Of a DNA stretch of 64,000 nt, positions 24,864 through 32,991 are shown piece after piece; the stretch's first letter is position 1, and each line of letters opens with the position of its first letter. The DNA is from VRUE01 sp963770315 (GTDB lineage Bacteria > Actinomycetota > Thermoleophilia > Solirubrobacterales > 70-9): the NCBI GenBank assembly GCA_963770315.1, contig CAVYPC010000002.1, positions 2,170,001 to 2,234,000 on the forward strand. The letters run 5' to 3'. Position numbers and translations under genes: made by a program. The notes below the pieces were generated by a model. The model saw only the letters and a list, made by a program, of their open reading frames with translations. It was not told where the DNA came from and ran no database searches.

Positions 24864-25550
24864 TCAGCCCGCTCGACGGCGAGACAGGTAGACGCGGCCG
24901 AAGTCGGCGAGCTGGCGAGCTCGGTGGGCGAAGCCGGCCAGGGAGCGGCCGGTGGCGCGATGCGAGAGGTCAAGCTCGTACTCGCGCGGGCGGTAGCCGG
25001 CGCGGACGGCGTCGATCGTCATCCCGATCTCCATCCCGTAGCCACGGGCGAAGGGAAGCGAGGCGCGCAGCACCTCGGCGCGCATCGCGCGCTGGCCGGA
25101 GATCGGGGCGCCGGCCTCGAAGCCGCAGCGGCGGCGGATCGCCCAGCGGGCGAAGCCGAGGGCCGCGCCGAAGCCGCCGCCGACCCGGCGGCTGAAGGCG
25201 GCGACGGCGAGGTCGCACTCGCCGCGCTCGACCGCCGCGACCAGGGGCGCGAGCGCGGCGGCGGAGGCGCCGAGATCGCCGTCGCAGAGGAGCACCAGCT
25301 CGGGCGTGGGCTCGCTGCTCAGCGCCGCCTCGGCCGCGGCGCCGGCGTTGGCGCCCTTGCCGTGGGGGCGCCCGCGGCTGACCACTTGCCCTCCGGCTGC
25401 CATCGCTGCCTCGGCGGTGCCGTCGGTGGAGGCGTCGTCGGCGACCCACAGAACCGCCCCCGGCAGGGCGCGGCGCAACGCCGCCAGCGTCTCCCCGATC
25501 CGGTCGGCCTCATTGCGCGCAGCGACGATGACAGCCAAGGAGTCGTACAC
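24864..25550 (-). CDS. Family 2 glycosyltransferase
   Basis: 228 residues. The N-terminal GT2 (GT-A) fold shows AVIVAARNEADRIGETLAAL, VADDASTDGTAE and LLCDGDLGAS, i.e. nucleotide-sugar-binding Asp residues and a DxD-like motif. No membrane segments are evident. The GTG at 25550 is the family-like start. Likely makes a polyprenyl-phosphate sugar or a glycoconjugate; donor and acceptor cannot be read. Confidence 0.82.
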   Translation of the reverse strand: MYDSLAVIVAARNEADRIGETLAALRRALPGAVLWVADDASTDGTAEAAMAAGGQVVSRGRPHGKGANAGAAAEAALSSEPTPELVLLCDGDLGASAAALAPLVAAVERGECDLAVAAFSRRVGGGFGAALGFARWAIRRRCGFEAGAPISGQRAMRAEVLRASLPFARGYGMEIGMTIDAVRAGYRPREYELDLSHRATGRSLAGFAHRARQLADFGRVYLSRRRAG

Positions 25551-25570
25551 GACGGATATTGTCCCGGCCC

Positions 25571-25783
25571 ATGGCGGACATCGAGGCGCACATAACCGGC
25601 AACGTGTGGAAGGTGGAGGTCGCCATAGGCGACGAGGTCTCCGACGGCGACACGGTTGTCATCCTGGAGTCGATGAAGATGGAGATCCCGGTCGAGGCCG
25701 AGGACGACGGGACCGTGAAGGAGATTCGCTGCGAGGAGGGCCAGTCGGTCAGCGAAGGCGACGTCCTCGTCGTGCTCGAGTGA
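25571..25783 (+). CDS. Minimal biotin/lipoyl carrier protein (BCCP-like)
   Basis: 70 residues consisting of a single biotinyl domain. ESMKMEI carries the Lys that biotin protein ligase modifies, with the flanking hammerhead strands (VEVAIGDEVSDGD, DGTVKEIRCEEGQSV) complete. It would carry carboxybiotin for an acyl-CoA carboxylase such as the one whose beta subunit lies at 5.9 kb. It overlaps the next hydratase gene by GTGA, so the two are co-translated. Stand-alone carriers of this size are typical of actinobacterial acyl-CoA carboxylases. Confidence 0.87.
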   Translation: MADIEAHITGNVWKVEVAIGDEVSDGDTVVILESMKMEIPVEAEDDGTVKEIRCEEGQSVSEGDVLVVLE

Positions 25784-26586
25784 ACGAGCGGCTCGCCGGC
25801 GGCAAGCTCCTCCTCGACTCCCCGGCCGAGGCGGTCGTCCGAATCCGCATCTCCAATCCCGAGCGCCGCAACGCGCTCGACCACGAGATCCTCGACACCC
25901 TGGCTGAGACGCTGCCCCGGCTCGACCGCGGGATCGAGACCCGCTGCGTGCTGATCACCGGCGCCCCGCCGGCCTTCTCGGCCGGCTACGACCTCACAGC
26001 GATCCCGGCCGAGACCTTCGAACGCGACGCCGAGGCGCTGGTCGCCCACCCGTTCCACGACGCGATGGAGGCGCTCGCGGCTCACCCCTGGCCGACCGTC
26101 GCCGCGATCAACGGCCACTGCCTCGGCGGCGGCCTGGAGCTGGCGATGACCTGCGACCTGCGCATCTGCGCCGCCGGCGCCAAGCTGGGCATGCCCCCGG
26201 CCAAGCTCGGCCTCGTCTACAGCCACACCGGTCTGCGCAAGTTCCTCGACGCGCTCGGTCTGGCGAGGACCAAGGAGCTGTTCCTGACCGGGCGCAACTT
26301 CAGCGCGGAGCGCGCCGAGCGGATCGGCCTGGTCCACGAGACGATCGACGACGACGCCTTCGAGGCGACGGCGGTGGAGCTGGCCGCCGGGATCGCCGGC
26401 AACGCGCCGCTCTCGATGCGGGGCAACAAGCGGGCGATCGAAGTTCTCAACTCAAATCCGGTGCTGAGCGAGCAGCAGGAGCGCAGCCTGATCGCATTGC
26501 GCGAGTCCTGCTTTGCCTCCGAGGACCTGCGCGAGGGCATCGAGGCCTTCGCGGAGAAGCGCAAGCCGCGCTGGAAGGGCAAGTGA
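25780..26586 (+). CDS. Enoyl-CoA hydratase/isomerase family protein
   Basis: 268 residues from GTG 25780, overlapping the carrier stop. Crotonase motifs are FSAGYDLTAI (oxyanion hole 1), AAINGHCLGGGLELAMTCDLRICAAGAKLGMPPAKLGLVY (oxyanion hole 2) and the C-terminal EDLREGIEAFAEKRKPRWKGK. The usual catalytic Glu position reads PPAKLG, so one or both acidic residues are replaced; it may be an isomerase or decarboxylase rather than a hydratase. The next gene overlaps its stop by 4 bp. Confidence 0.85.
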   Translation: MNERLAGGKLLLDSPAEAVVRIRISNPERRNALDHEILDTLAETLPRLDRGIETRCVLITGAPPAFSAGYDLTAIPAETFERDAEALVAHPFHDAMEALAAHPWPTVAAINGHCLGGGLELAMTCDLRICAAGAKLGMPPAKLGLVYSHTGLRKFLDALGLARTKELFLTGRNFSAERAERIGLVHETIDDDAFEATAVELAAGIAGNAPLSMRGNKRAIEVLNSNPVLSEQQERSLIALRESCFASEDLREGIEAFAEKRKPRWKGK

Positions 26587-27227
26587 GCGCCAAGGGCGTC
26601 AAGGCCCGCGCCGCGCTCGCCGCCGCCGACCCGGCGATGGCGGCGCTGATCGAGCGGATCGGCGATATCGACCTGGCGACGCGACTGCGGCGGCGCAGCG
26701 AGGAGCGGCCGGCCGACGCCTACGGAGCGCTGCTGCGGGCGATCGTCGGCCAGCAGCTCTCGACCAAAGCGGCGCGGACGATCTACGGGCGCGTCTGCGA
26801 CCTGTTCGGCGGCACCGCGCCCTCGCCCGAGCAGCTGCTGGAGGCGAGCGAGAAGGATCTGCGCGCCTGCGGCCTCTCCGGCCGCAAGGTCGAGTACGTC
26901 CGCGACCTCGCCGCGCACGTGCTCGGCGGCGAATTGGAGCTGGACCGGCTGGGAGAGCTCCCCGACGAGGAGGCGATCGCAGAGATCGTCGCGGTGCGCG
27001 GCCTCGGCCAGTGGACCGCCGAGATGTTCCTGCTCTTCCACCTGGAGCGTCCCGATGTCCTCTCCGGCGGCGACCTCGGCATCCGCAAGGCGATCCAGAT
27101 CGAGTACGGGCTGGCGGAGATGCCGACGCCACAGCGGGTGCTGGAGATCGGCGAGCCCTGGCGCCCCCACCGCAGCCTCGCCTCCCTGTACCTGTGGGAG
27201 TCGCTCGCAAACGTTCCTGCCGAGTAG
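26583..27227 (+). CDS. DNA-3-methyladenine glycosylase (AlkA/HhH-GPD family)
   Basis: 214 residues of the HhH-GPD superfamily: AYGALLRAIVGQQLSTKAARTIYGRV, the helix-hairpin-helix VRGLGQWTAEMFLLF and the catalytic Asp in SGGDLGIRKA. It removes alkylated purines from DNA to start base excision repair. No Fe-S Cys cluster is present, which fits AlkA/MagIII rather than EndoIII. The GTG start overlaps the hydratase stop, an operon link with no obvious metabolic logic. Confidence 0.88.
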   Translation: MSAKGVKARAALAAADPAMAALIERIGDIDLATRLRRRSEERPADAYGALLRAIVGQQLSTKAARTIYGRVCDLFGGTAPSPEQLLEASEKDLRACGLSGRKVEYVRDLAAHVLGGELELDRLGELPDEEAIAEIVAVRGLGQWTAEMFLLFHLERPDVLSGGDLGIRKAIQIEYGLAEMPTPQRVLEIGEPWRPHRSLASLYLWESLANVPAE

Positions 27228-27260
27228 GGGGCCGGCGCCGCCTTGGTCGAAAAGAGAAGC

Positions 27261-28736
27261 ATGAGGCTTCGCTTCTGGCTTGGGTATGGGGTCGTCGCCG
27301 CGATCGCGATCGGCTCGGTCGCGATCGCGCTGGTGGTGCACGATCGCGAATCGAGCAACTTCGAGCAGCTGCAGCACAGCGAGGCAACCCGCTCGGCGCG
27401 CCAGGCGGAAGCCCTGGCCGCGCTCTCGGTCGGCCAGCTGGGCAGCGCCGCGGCCTTCTACCAGGTGGAGGGAACGTTCACCCGGCACGAGTTCGGGACG
27501 GTGGCCGCCTCGCTCCTCGCCGCTGGTGCGGTGAGTGGGACCGGCTTCGTCGCCGCGGTGCCGGACTCCCGCCGGGGGCAATTCGAACGGGTGCACGGCT
27601 ACCCGATCGTCGAACGCTCCTCGATCGGATTCCGCCGGGCACCAGCACGGCCGCGCTACTACCCGCTCACCTTCGCGGCTTCCGACAGCGGGCTCAAGCC
27701 GCCGCTCGGCTACGACCTGGGCGGCGATCCCACCCGCTCCACCTACCTCCTCCGCGCCCGCGACAGCGGCAAGCCGACCGCGACCAGGATCATGCACCTC
27801 CCGATCGGCGGCACCGGCATCAACGTCTTCCGTCCGGTCTACCGCGACGGCGCTCCGACCGCGACCGTCGCCCAGCGCCGTGCCGCCCTAACCGGGTTCG
27901 CGGTCGGCGCCTTCCACGTCCCCGACCTGACGGCGGCGGCGACGTCGGCCCTGCCCGACGACGTCGACGTTCGGCTGGTCGAGGACGGCCGCACCGTCTC
28001 CGGGCGGCCGCTGCCACGCGACGAAGCGGCCACGGCCCTGCTGCATATCGCCAATCGCACCTGGCTGCTGGTCGTACGCGACCCGGGCCGGCCCGGCGTC
28101 AGCCTGCCGGTCCTGATCGCTGTCGTCGGCATCGCATTGGCGGCGTTGCTGGGGGCGCTGGTCCTGATCTGGAGTCGCAACGAACGGATGCAGGAGCTGA
28201 AGCTGCAGGCCAGCCAGGACCCGCTGACCGGCTTGAAGAACCGGCGCCGCTTCAGCGAGGACCTGGGCACCGAGCTTGCCCGCAGCCGGCGCGAGAAGAC
28301 GGTCGGGGCGGTCCTGATGCTCGACCTCGACAACTTCAAGCAGGTCAACGACACACTCGGCCACCCGATGGGGGACCGCCTGATCGCCGACATCGCCGCG
28401 GTTCTGAGCGCCCGCATGCGCACCACCGACGTCGTGGCGCGCCTCGGCGGCGACGAGTTCGCGGTCGTGCTGCCCCGCTGCGACCTGGACGAGGCCGAGG
28501 ACGTCGCCGACGCGATCGCCTCGGCGATTCGCCTGCACACTCCCCCGGGCGAGGCGGCGCCGCCGATAACCGCCAGCATCGGGATCGCGACCTTCGGACC
28601 GGAAACGGAGAGCTATGACTCGGTGCTCTCGGCCGCCGACAGCGCGATGTATGAGGCAAAGCGCGCCGGGCGCGACACGGTGCGGGTAGCGGGTAGCGCA
28701 GTGCCGGCGGGGGATCCAGATAGGGGTTCCACTTAA
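27261..28736 (+). CDS. Membrane diguanylate cyclase with CHASE-like sensor
   Basis: 491 residues. TM1 lies near 6-28; a periplasmic CHASE-like domain follows (VEGTFTRHEFGTVAASLLAAGAVSGTGFVAAVP); TM2 is near 283-305; then a complete GGDEF domain (DPLTGLKNRRRF, LMLDLDNFKQVNDTLGH, RLGGDEFAVVLPR). The RTTD motif five residues before GGDEF is an intact inhibitory I-site. It should make cyclic di-GMP in response to an extracellular small ligand. ATG 27261 is preferred to an upstream TTG. It overlaps the convergent hydrolase by 4 bp. Confidence 0.88.
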   Translation: MRLRFWLGYGVVAAIAIGSVAIALVVHDRESSNFEQLQHSEATRSARQAEALAALSVGQLGSAAAFYQVEGTFTRHEFGTVAASLLAAGAVSGTGFVAAVPDSRRGQFERVHGYPIVERSSIGFRRAPARPRYYPLTFAASDSGLKPPLGYDLGGDPTRSTYLLRARDSGKPTATRIMHLPIGGTGINVFRPVYRDGAPTATVAQRRAALTGFAVGAFHVPDLTAAATSALPDDVDVRLVEDGRTVSGRPLPRDEAATALLHIANRTWLLVVRDPGRPGVSLPVLIAVVGIALAALLGALVLIWSRNERMQELKLQASQDPLTGLKNRRRFSEDLGTELARSRREKTVGAVLMLDLDNFKQVNDTLGHPMGDRLIADIAAVLSARMRTTDVVARLGGDEFAVVLPRCDLDEAEDVADAIASAIRLHTPPGEAAPPITASIGIATFGPETESYDSVLSAADSAMYEAKRAGRDTVRVAGSAVPAGDPDRGST

Positions 28737-29872
28737 CTGCCGGCACCGAGGCTATGGCGCAGCTGGAGGACCCGATCTGCGGATTCCTCGAAGCTGGCGC
28801 GTGAGAGCTTGCCTTTGCGCAGTGCTTTGAGGAGGGCGCGGTGGGCTTGCGTGGCTTCATCCGGGTCGGTGTACAGGAGCAGGTCGGTACCCGCGGCCGC
28901 GGCTGCCCGAGCGACCTTGGCCGTGTCGCCGAAGGCGCGCACGGCGGCCGTGTCGAGCGCGTCGGTGATCGAGACGCCTTCGAAGCCAAGCCTCGAGCGC
29001 AGCTCGCCGCTCGCGATCGCGGCCGAGAAGGCAGCGGGCCTGGGCGAGAGCGCCGGGTAGATCGCGGTGCTCAGCATCACCATCTCGCCGCCCGCGGCGG
29101 CAAAGCCACGGTAGGGCACCTCGTCGACCTCGCGCAGCGTCCGCTTGGACAGGCCGATGCGCTGGACCGCGTCATCGGTGCTGAGGCGGGCGGAGCCGAG
29201 CCCGGGGAAGTGCTTCCCGGTCGCCGCCACGCCGCCGGCCCGAAGCGCCGCGGCAAAGGGCACGGCGGTGGCCGCCACACGGGCGGCGGTCGTGCCGAAG
29301 CCGCGATCGGCTTCGCCGATCGCGCTCGCCGGACGGGAGACGTCGAGCACCGGCGCGAGGTCGACGTTGACGCCGAGCTCACGCAGGCCGGCCGCGGTAC
29401 GACGGCCCTGGGCGCTGCTGAAAGCGGCGCCGCGAGCTCCCATCGTCCGCGCCGAGACGGTCGGCGCGCCGCCGATCCGCTTCACCAGACCCCCCTCCTG
29501 ATCGATCATGACCAGCAGCGGATCGCGCAGCCCGGGCGGCCGCGGAATGTCCTGTAGGCGGCGGATCAGGCCCCGCCCGCGGGCCCGGCTGGGCAGGTTC
29601 GCCGAGAAGAGGACGATCCCGGCGACCTGGCCGGCGCCGATCATCCGCTCTACCCGGGCCGGCGGCCTCGTGCCGGAGAAGCCGAGCACGAGGCGCTGGC
29701 CGGCGAGCTGACTCGGGGTGAGCTGGCTGGCGACGCTGGGGCGGGGCGGGGCGCCATCGCGGAGGGCGACGCCGAAGGCAAAGGCCCCCGCCGCCAGGCC
29801 GCAGACCGCGCCCACCGCCAACCTCCGCCGCCTGATCGTCGCCGTCGCCACGCGGATCGATCCTACGAGCAC
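28733..29872 (-). CDS. Exported glycoside hydrolase family 3, NagZ-like
   Basis: 379 residues. An N-terminal membrane or signal segment (LAVGAVCGLAAGAFAFGVAL) is followed by a GH3 barrel with LLVMIDQEGGLVKRI, the general acid/base loop GKHFPGLGSA typical of NagZ N-acetylglucosaminidases, and the nucleophile region VSITDALDTAA. It likely removes GlcNAc from peptidoglycan fragments outside the membrane. The GTG at 29872 is used; a GTG at 29851 would also keep the signal segment. No ribosome site clearly decides. Confidence 0.84.
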   Translation of the reverse strand: MLVGSIRVATATIRRRRLAVGAVCGLAAGAFAFGVALRDGAPPRPSVASQLTPSQLAGQRLVLGFSGTRPPARVERMIGAGQVAGIVLFSANLPSRARGRGLIRRLQDIPRPPGLRDPLLVMIDQEGGLVKRIGGAPTVSARTMGARGAAFSSAQGRRTAAGLRELGVNVDLAPVLDVSRPASAIGEADRGFGTTAARVAATAVPFAAALRAGGVAATGKHFPGLGSARLSTDDAVQRIGLSKRTLREVDEVPYRGFAAAGGEMVMLSTAIYPALSPRPAAFSAAIASGELRSRLGFEGVSITDALDTAAVRAFGDTAKVARAAAAAGTDLLLYTDPDEATQAHRALLKALRKGKLSRASFEESADRVLQLRHSLGAGS

Positions 29873-29929
29873 CGCCGAGCGTCGCGCCCCGACTCAGCCG
29901 TCCGGGCGGGCTCCTAGCCTTGCGCCCCA

Positions 29930-31063
29930 ATGTCCTCCCTGATCTCCTTCGAGGAAGCGCTGGCGCTCGGCGAGCTGAGCGACCACGAGGAGATCGGCGA
30001 GCTGATCGAGCGCGCCTGGAAGGTGCGCGAGGAGAACTTCGGCGACTCGACCGACATGTGCTCGCTGGTCAACGCCAAGTCGGGTGGCTGCGCCGAGGAC
30101 TGCGGCTTCTGCGCCCAGTCGCGCTACGCCGAGGCCGACACGCCGATGCACGCGATGATGGAGCCCGAGCAGATCCTCGAGCACGCCCGCGCGGCGGAGG
30201 CGGCGGGAGCGCACCGCTTCTGCATGGTCACCCAGGGCCAGGGCCTCTCCAAGCGCGATTTCGAGAAGATCGTCGAGGGGGCGAAGCTGGTCGCCGAGCA
30301 CACCAACCTGAAGCGCTGCGCGTCGATCGGCCACATGTCCGGCGACCGCGCCAAGCGGCTGCGCGAGGCCGGCATCCAGCGCGTCCACCACAACGTCGAG
30401 TCGGCTCGCTCCTACTATCCGGAGGTCTCGAGCACGGTCCGCTACGAGGGTCGGCTGCGGACGATCGACGCGGTCAAGGAGGCGGGGCTCGAGACCTGCG
30501 TCGGCGGCATCCTCAACCTCGGCGAGTCGCCGCGGCAGAGGGTCGAGATGGCCTTCGAGCTCTCCGTGCTGGAGCCGGACTCAGTGCCGATCAACCTGCT
30601 CAACCCGCGCGAGGGAACCAAGTTCGGCGACCGCCCGCTGATGGATCCCTGGCAGGTCGTCAAGTGGGTGGCGATCTTCCGGCTGATCATCCCCGGCGCC
30701 CTCTTCCGCCTCTGCGGCGGCCGGGTCGAGAACCTCGGCGAGCTGCAGCCGCTGGCGGTCAAGGCCGGGCTGAACGGGGTGATGATGGGCAACTTCCTCA
30801 CCACGCTGGGCGCCGAGCCCGAGGACGACCGGGCGATGTTCGAGGAGTTGGGGCTGAACGTCGCGCGCCAGCCCGACAACGGCGCCAATCCGCGGCCCGA
30901 CAACCGCTCCGGCTGGCTCGAAGGCGAGACCCCGGCGACGCCGATCGACGAGCTGATCGATCGCCAGGACGAGGCGAACTTCTGGGACCCCTCGACTCAG
31001 CTGCGGGTCATCAAGAAGACGAAGAAGCCCCCGCCCTACCCGGCGAACCAGACAGCGGCATGA
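29930..31063 (+). CDS. bioB: Biotin synthase
   Basis: 377 residues. The radical-SAM cluster C54-x3-C58-x2-C61 (GGCAEDCGFCAQS) and downstream VHHNVESARSYYPEV, LNPREGTKF and a GVMMGNFLTT segment identify BioB. It inserts sulfur into dethiobiotin using a sacrificial [2Fe-2S] cluster. It is followed by bioF with an ATGA overlap and then bioD, a complete late-pathway operon. TAGCCT lies 9 nt before the ATG. The C-terminal 50 residues extend beyond the usual end. Confidence 0.95.
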   Translation: MSSLISFEEALALGELSDHEEIGELIERAWKVREENFGDSTDMCSLVNAKSGGCAEDCGFCAQSRYAEADTPMHAMMEPEQILEHARAAEAAGAHRFCMVTQGQGLSKRDFEKIVEGAKLVAEHTNLKRCASIGHMSGDRAKRLREAGIQRVHHNVESARSYYPEVSSTVRYEGRLRTIDAVKEAGLETCVGGILNLGESPRQRVEMAFELSVLEPDSVPINLLNPREGTKFGDRPLMDPWQVVKWVAIFRLIIPGALFRLCGGRVENLGELQPLAVKAGLNGVMMGNFLTTLGAEPEDDRAMFEELGLNVARQPDNGANPRPDNRSGWLEGETPATPIDELIDRQDEANFWDPSTQLRVIKKTKKPPPYPANQTAA

Positions 31064-32259
31064 CCGACGTCGCAGAGCGGCTCGAGGGGCTTCGCGAGAG
31101 CGGGCTCCACCGCCGCCTGCGCCTGATCGAAGGTGCGCAAGGCCCGCGGGTGCAGCTCGACGGGCGCGACGTGCTGCTGCTCTGCTCCAACAACTACCTA
31201 GGGCTGGCCGACCACCCGCGGGTACGCGAGGCGGCGGCAGAGGCGGCGATCCGCTGGGGAGCCGGGGCCGGGGCCTCGCGACTGATCTCCGGCAACATGG
31301 AGCCGCACCGGCTGCTGGAGGAGCGCCTGGCTGCCTTCAAGGGCTACGAGGCGGCGCTGCTGTTCGGATCCGGCTACCTGGCGAACGTGGGCGCGATCTC
31401 GGCCCTCGCCTCTCGTGGCGAGGTGGTCTTCTCCGACGAGCTCAACCACGCCAGCATCGTCGACGGCTGCCGCCTGGCCCGGGCCGAGACCTTCGTCTAC
31501 CGCCACGGCGACGTCGAGCACCTCGCCTGGGGTCTGCGCGAGGCGGAGGGGCGCGCCGCCTTGATCGTCACCGACGGCGTCTTCTCGATGGACGGCGACA
31601 TCGCCCCGCTGCCCGAGCTGGTCGAGCTGGCGCGCCGCCACGGTTGCCGGCTGATGGTCGACGAGGCGCACGCGACCGGCGCCCTCGGCCCCGGCGGGCG
31701 CGGCTCTGTGGCGGCGGCGAGGCTGAGCGAGGAGATCGACCTCGTGGTCGGCACGCTGGGCAAGGCGCTCGGCTCCTACGGCGCCTACGTCTGCGCCGGC
31801 CCTGAGCTGAGCGAGTACCTGCTCAATACAGCACGCTCCTTCATCTTCTCCACGGCGCCCCCACCGCCGGTCCTCGCCGCCGCGCTGGTGGCGCTGGAGC
31901 TGCTCGAAGGAGAACCCGAGCGCGTGCAGCGGCTAAGGGCAAACGCGTCCACGCTGCGCCAGAGCCTGGCCGCCGGAGGACTGGCGACCGATGGCTCCGA
32001 CACTCAGATCATCCCGCTCGAGGTCGGCGATGCGGCGGCAACGATGGAGCTCTGCGAGCGGCTGCTCGAGCGCGGCGTCTTTGCCCAGGGGATCCGCCCG
32101 CCGACCGTGCCGGAGGGCTCGTCGCGGTTGCGCTTCAGCGTGATGGCCACTCACGACGAGGAGGAGCTGCGCGAAGCCGGCAGGTTGACCGGAGAGGTCG
32201 CACGGGAGCTGGGCATCGCGGCGCCGCGAGCTGCTTCCTCGGTCCCCGTCGCCGTCTGA
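31060..32259 (+). CDS. bioF: 8-amino-7-oxononanoate synthase
   Basis: 399 residues of the alpha-oxoamine synthase family. LCSNNYLGLADHPRV, ASRLISGNMEPHRLLEERLA, DELNHASIVDGCRLA, MVDEAHATGALG and the PLP-Lys motif GTLGKALGSYGAYV are all present. It condenses pimeloyl-ACP/CoA with alanine. Start codon and bioB stop overlap (ATGA); bioD starts 6 bp after the stop. Confidence 0.92.
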   Translation: MTDVAERLEGLRESGLHRRLRLIEGAQGPRVQLDGRDVLLLCSNNYLGLADHPRVREAAAEAAIRWGAGAGASRLISGNMEPHRLLEERLAAFKGYEAALLFGSGYLANVGAISALASRGEVVFSDELNHASIVDGCRLARAETFVYRHGDVEHLAWGLREAEGRAALIVTDGVFSMDGDIAPLPELVELARRHGCRLMVDEAHATGALGPGGRGSVAAARLSEEIDLVVGTLGKALGSYGAYVCAGPELSEYLLNTARSFIFSTAPPPPVLAAALVALELLEGEPERVQRLRANASTLRQSLAAGGLATDGSDTQIIPLEVGDAAATMELCERLLERGVFAQGIRPPTVPEGSSRLRFSVMATHDEEELREAGRLTGEVARELGIAAPRAASSVPVAV

Positions 32260-32265
32260 GCATCG

Positions 32266-32979
32266 ATGAAGGGGGTCTTCGTAACGGGAACCGGGACCGA
32301 GGTGGGCAAGACTGTCGTCGCCGCCGTCATCGCCCACGCGCTTGCCGCGGACGGAGCGAGCGTAGCCGTCTTCAAGCCAGCGGTAACCGGCCTGGACGAA
32401 CCGCCCGCCGATGGGCCTACGACCGCTGATATAGAGCGGTTTCAGGCCCGTCGGCCGGATTTTGAGGTGCTGCGCCAGGCTGCTGGGTCGGGACAGAGCG
32501 ACGAGGAGATCGCGCCCTACCGCTTCGGACCGCCGATGTCGCCACACCTGGCGGCGGAGCTGGCCGGCGAGGAGATCGAGCCGGCGCGGCTGCTGGCCAC
32601 GGCGCGGGCGGGCGCGGCGGGTGCCGAGACGATCGTCTGCGAGGGGGTTGGTGGCCTGCTCGTGCCGCTGGCGCCCGGCTATCTGGTCCGCGACCTCGCG
32701 GCGGAGCTGGGCCTGCCGCTCGTCGTCGCCGCGGCGCCCGGGCTCGGCACGATCAACCACACGCTGCTGACGATCGAGGCGGCGAGGACCGTCGGCCTCA
32801 AGGTGGCGGCGGTCGTCCTCACCCCCTGGCCCGGGGAGCCGAGCGTGATCGAGCGCTCCAACCGCGAGACGATCGCCGCCCTCGGCGCGGTCGAGGTCGA
32901 GACGCTGCCGCGCCTCGACCTCTCCAACCCGGCAAGCTGGCCCAAGGTTGGCGACTTACCGTCCTCTACAGGGGGGTAA
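32266..32979 (+). CDS. bioD: Dethiobiotin synthetase
   Basis: 237 residues. P-loop GTGTEVGKT at residues 8-16, FKPAVTG (the KPx2TG motif) and VCEGVGGLLVPL identify BioD, which closes the ureido ring of biotin using CO2 and ATP. It is the last gene of bioBFD; the stop codon is embedded in the 3' arm of an 11-bp terminator hairpin. Confidence 0.93.
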   Translation: MKGVFVTGTGTEVGKTVVAAVIAHALAADGASVAVFKPAVTGLDEPPADGPTTADIERFQARRPDFEVLRQAAGSGQSDEEIAPYRFGPPMSPHLAAELAGEEIEPARLLATARAGAAGAETIVCEGVGGLLVPLAPGYLVRDLAAELGLPLVVAAAPGLGTINHTLLTIEAARTVGLKVAAVVLTPWPGEPSVIERSNRETIAALGAVEVETLPRLDLSNPASWPKVGDLPSSTGG

Positions 32980-32985
32980 GTCGCC
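32950..32985. terminator. Terminator hairpin overlapping the bioD stop
   Basis: GGCGACTTACC (32950-32960) and GGTAAGTCGCC (32975-32985) form a perfect 11-bp stem around a 14-nt loop. The bioD TAA (32977-32979) lies inside the 3' arm, so ribosomes finishing bioD would compete with hairpin formation. It also faces the convergent MFS gene. Confidence 0.75.
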
Positions 32986-32991
32986 AGACGT

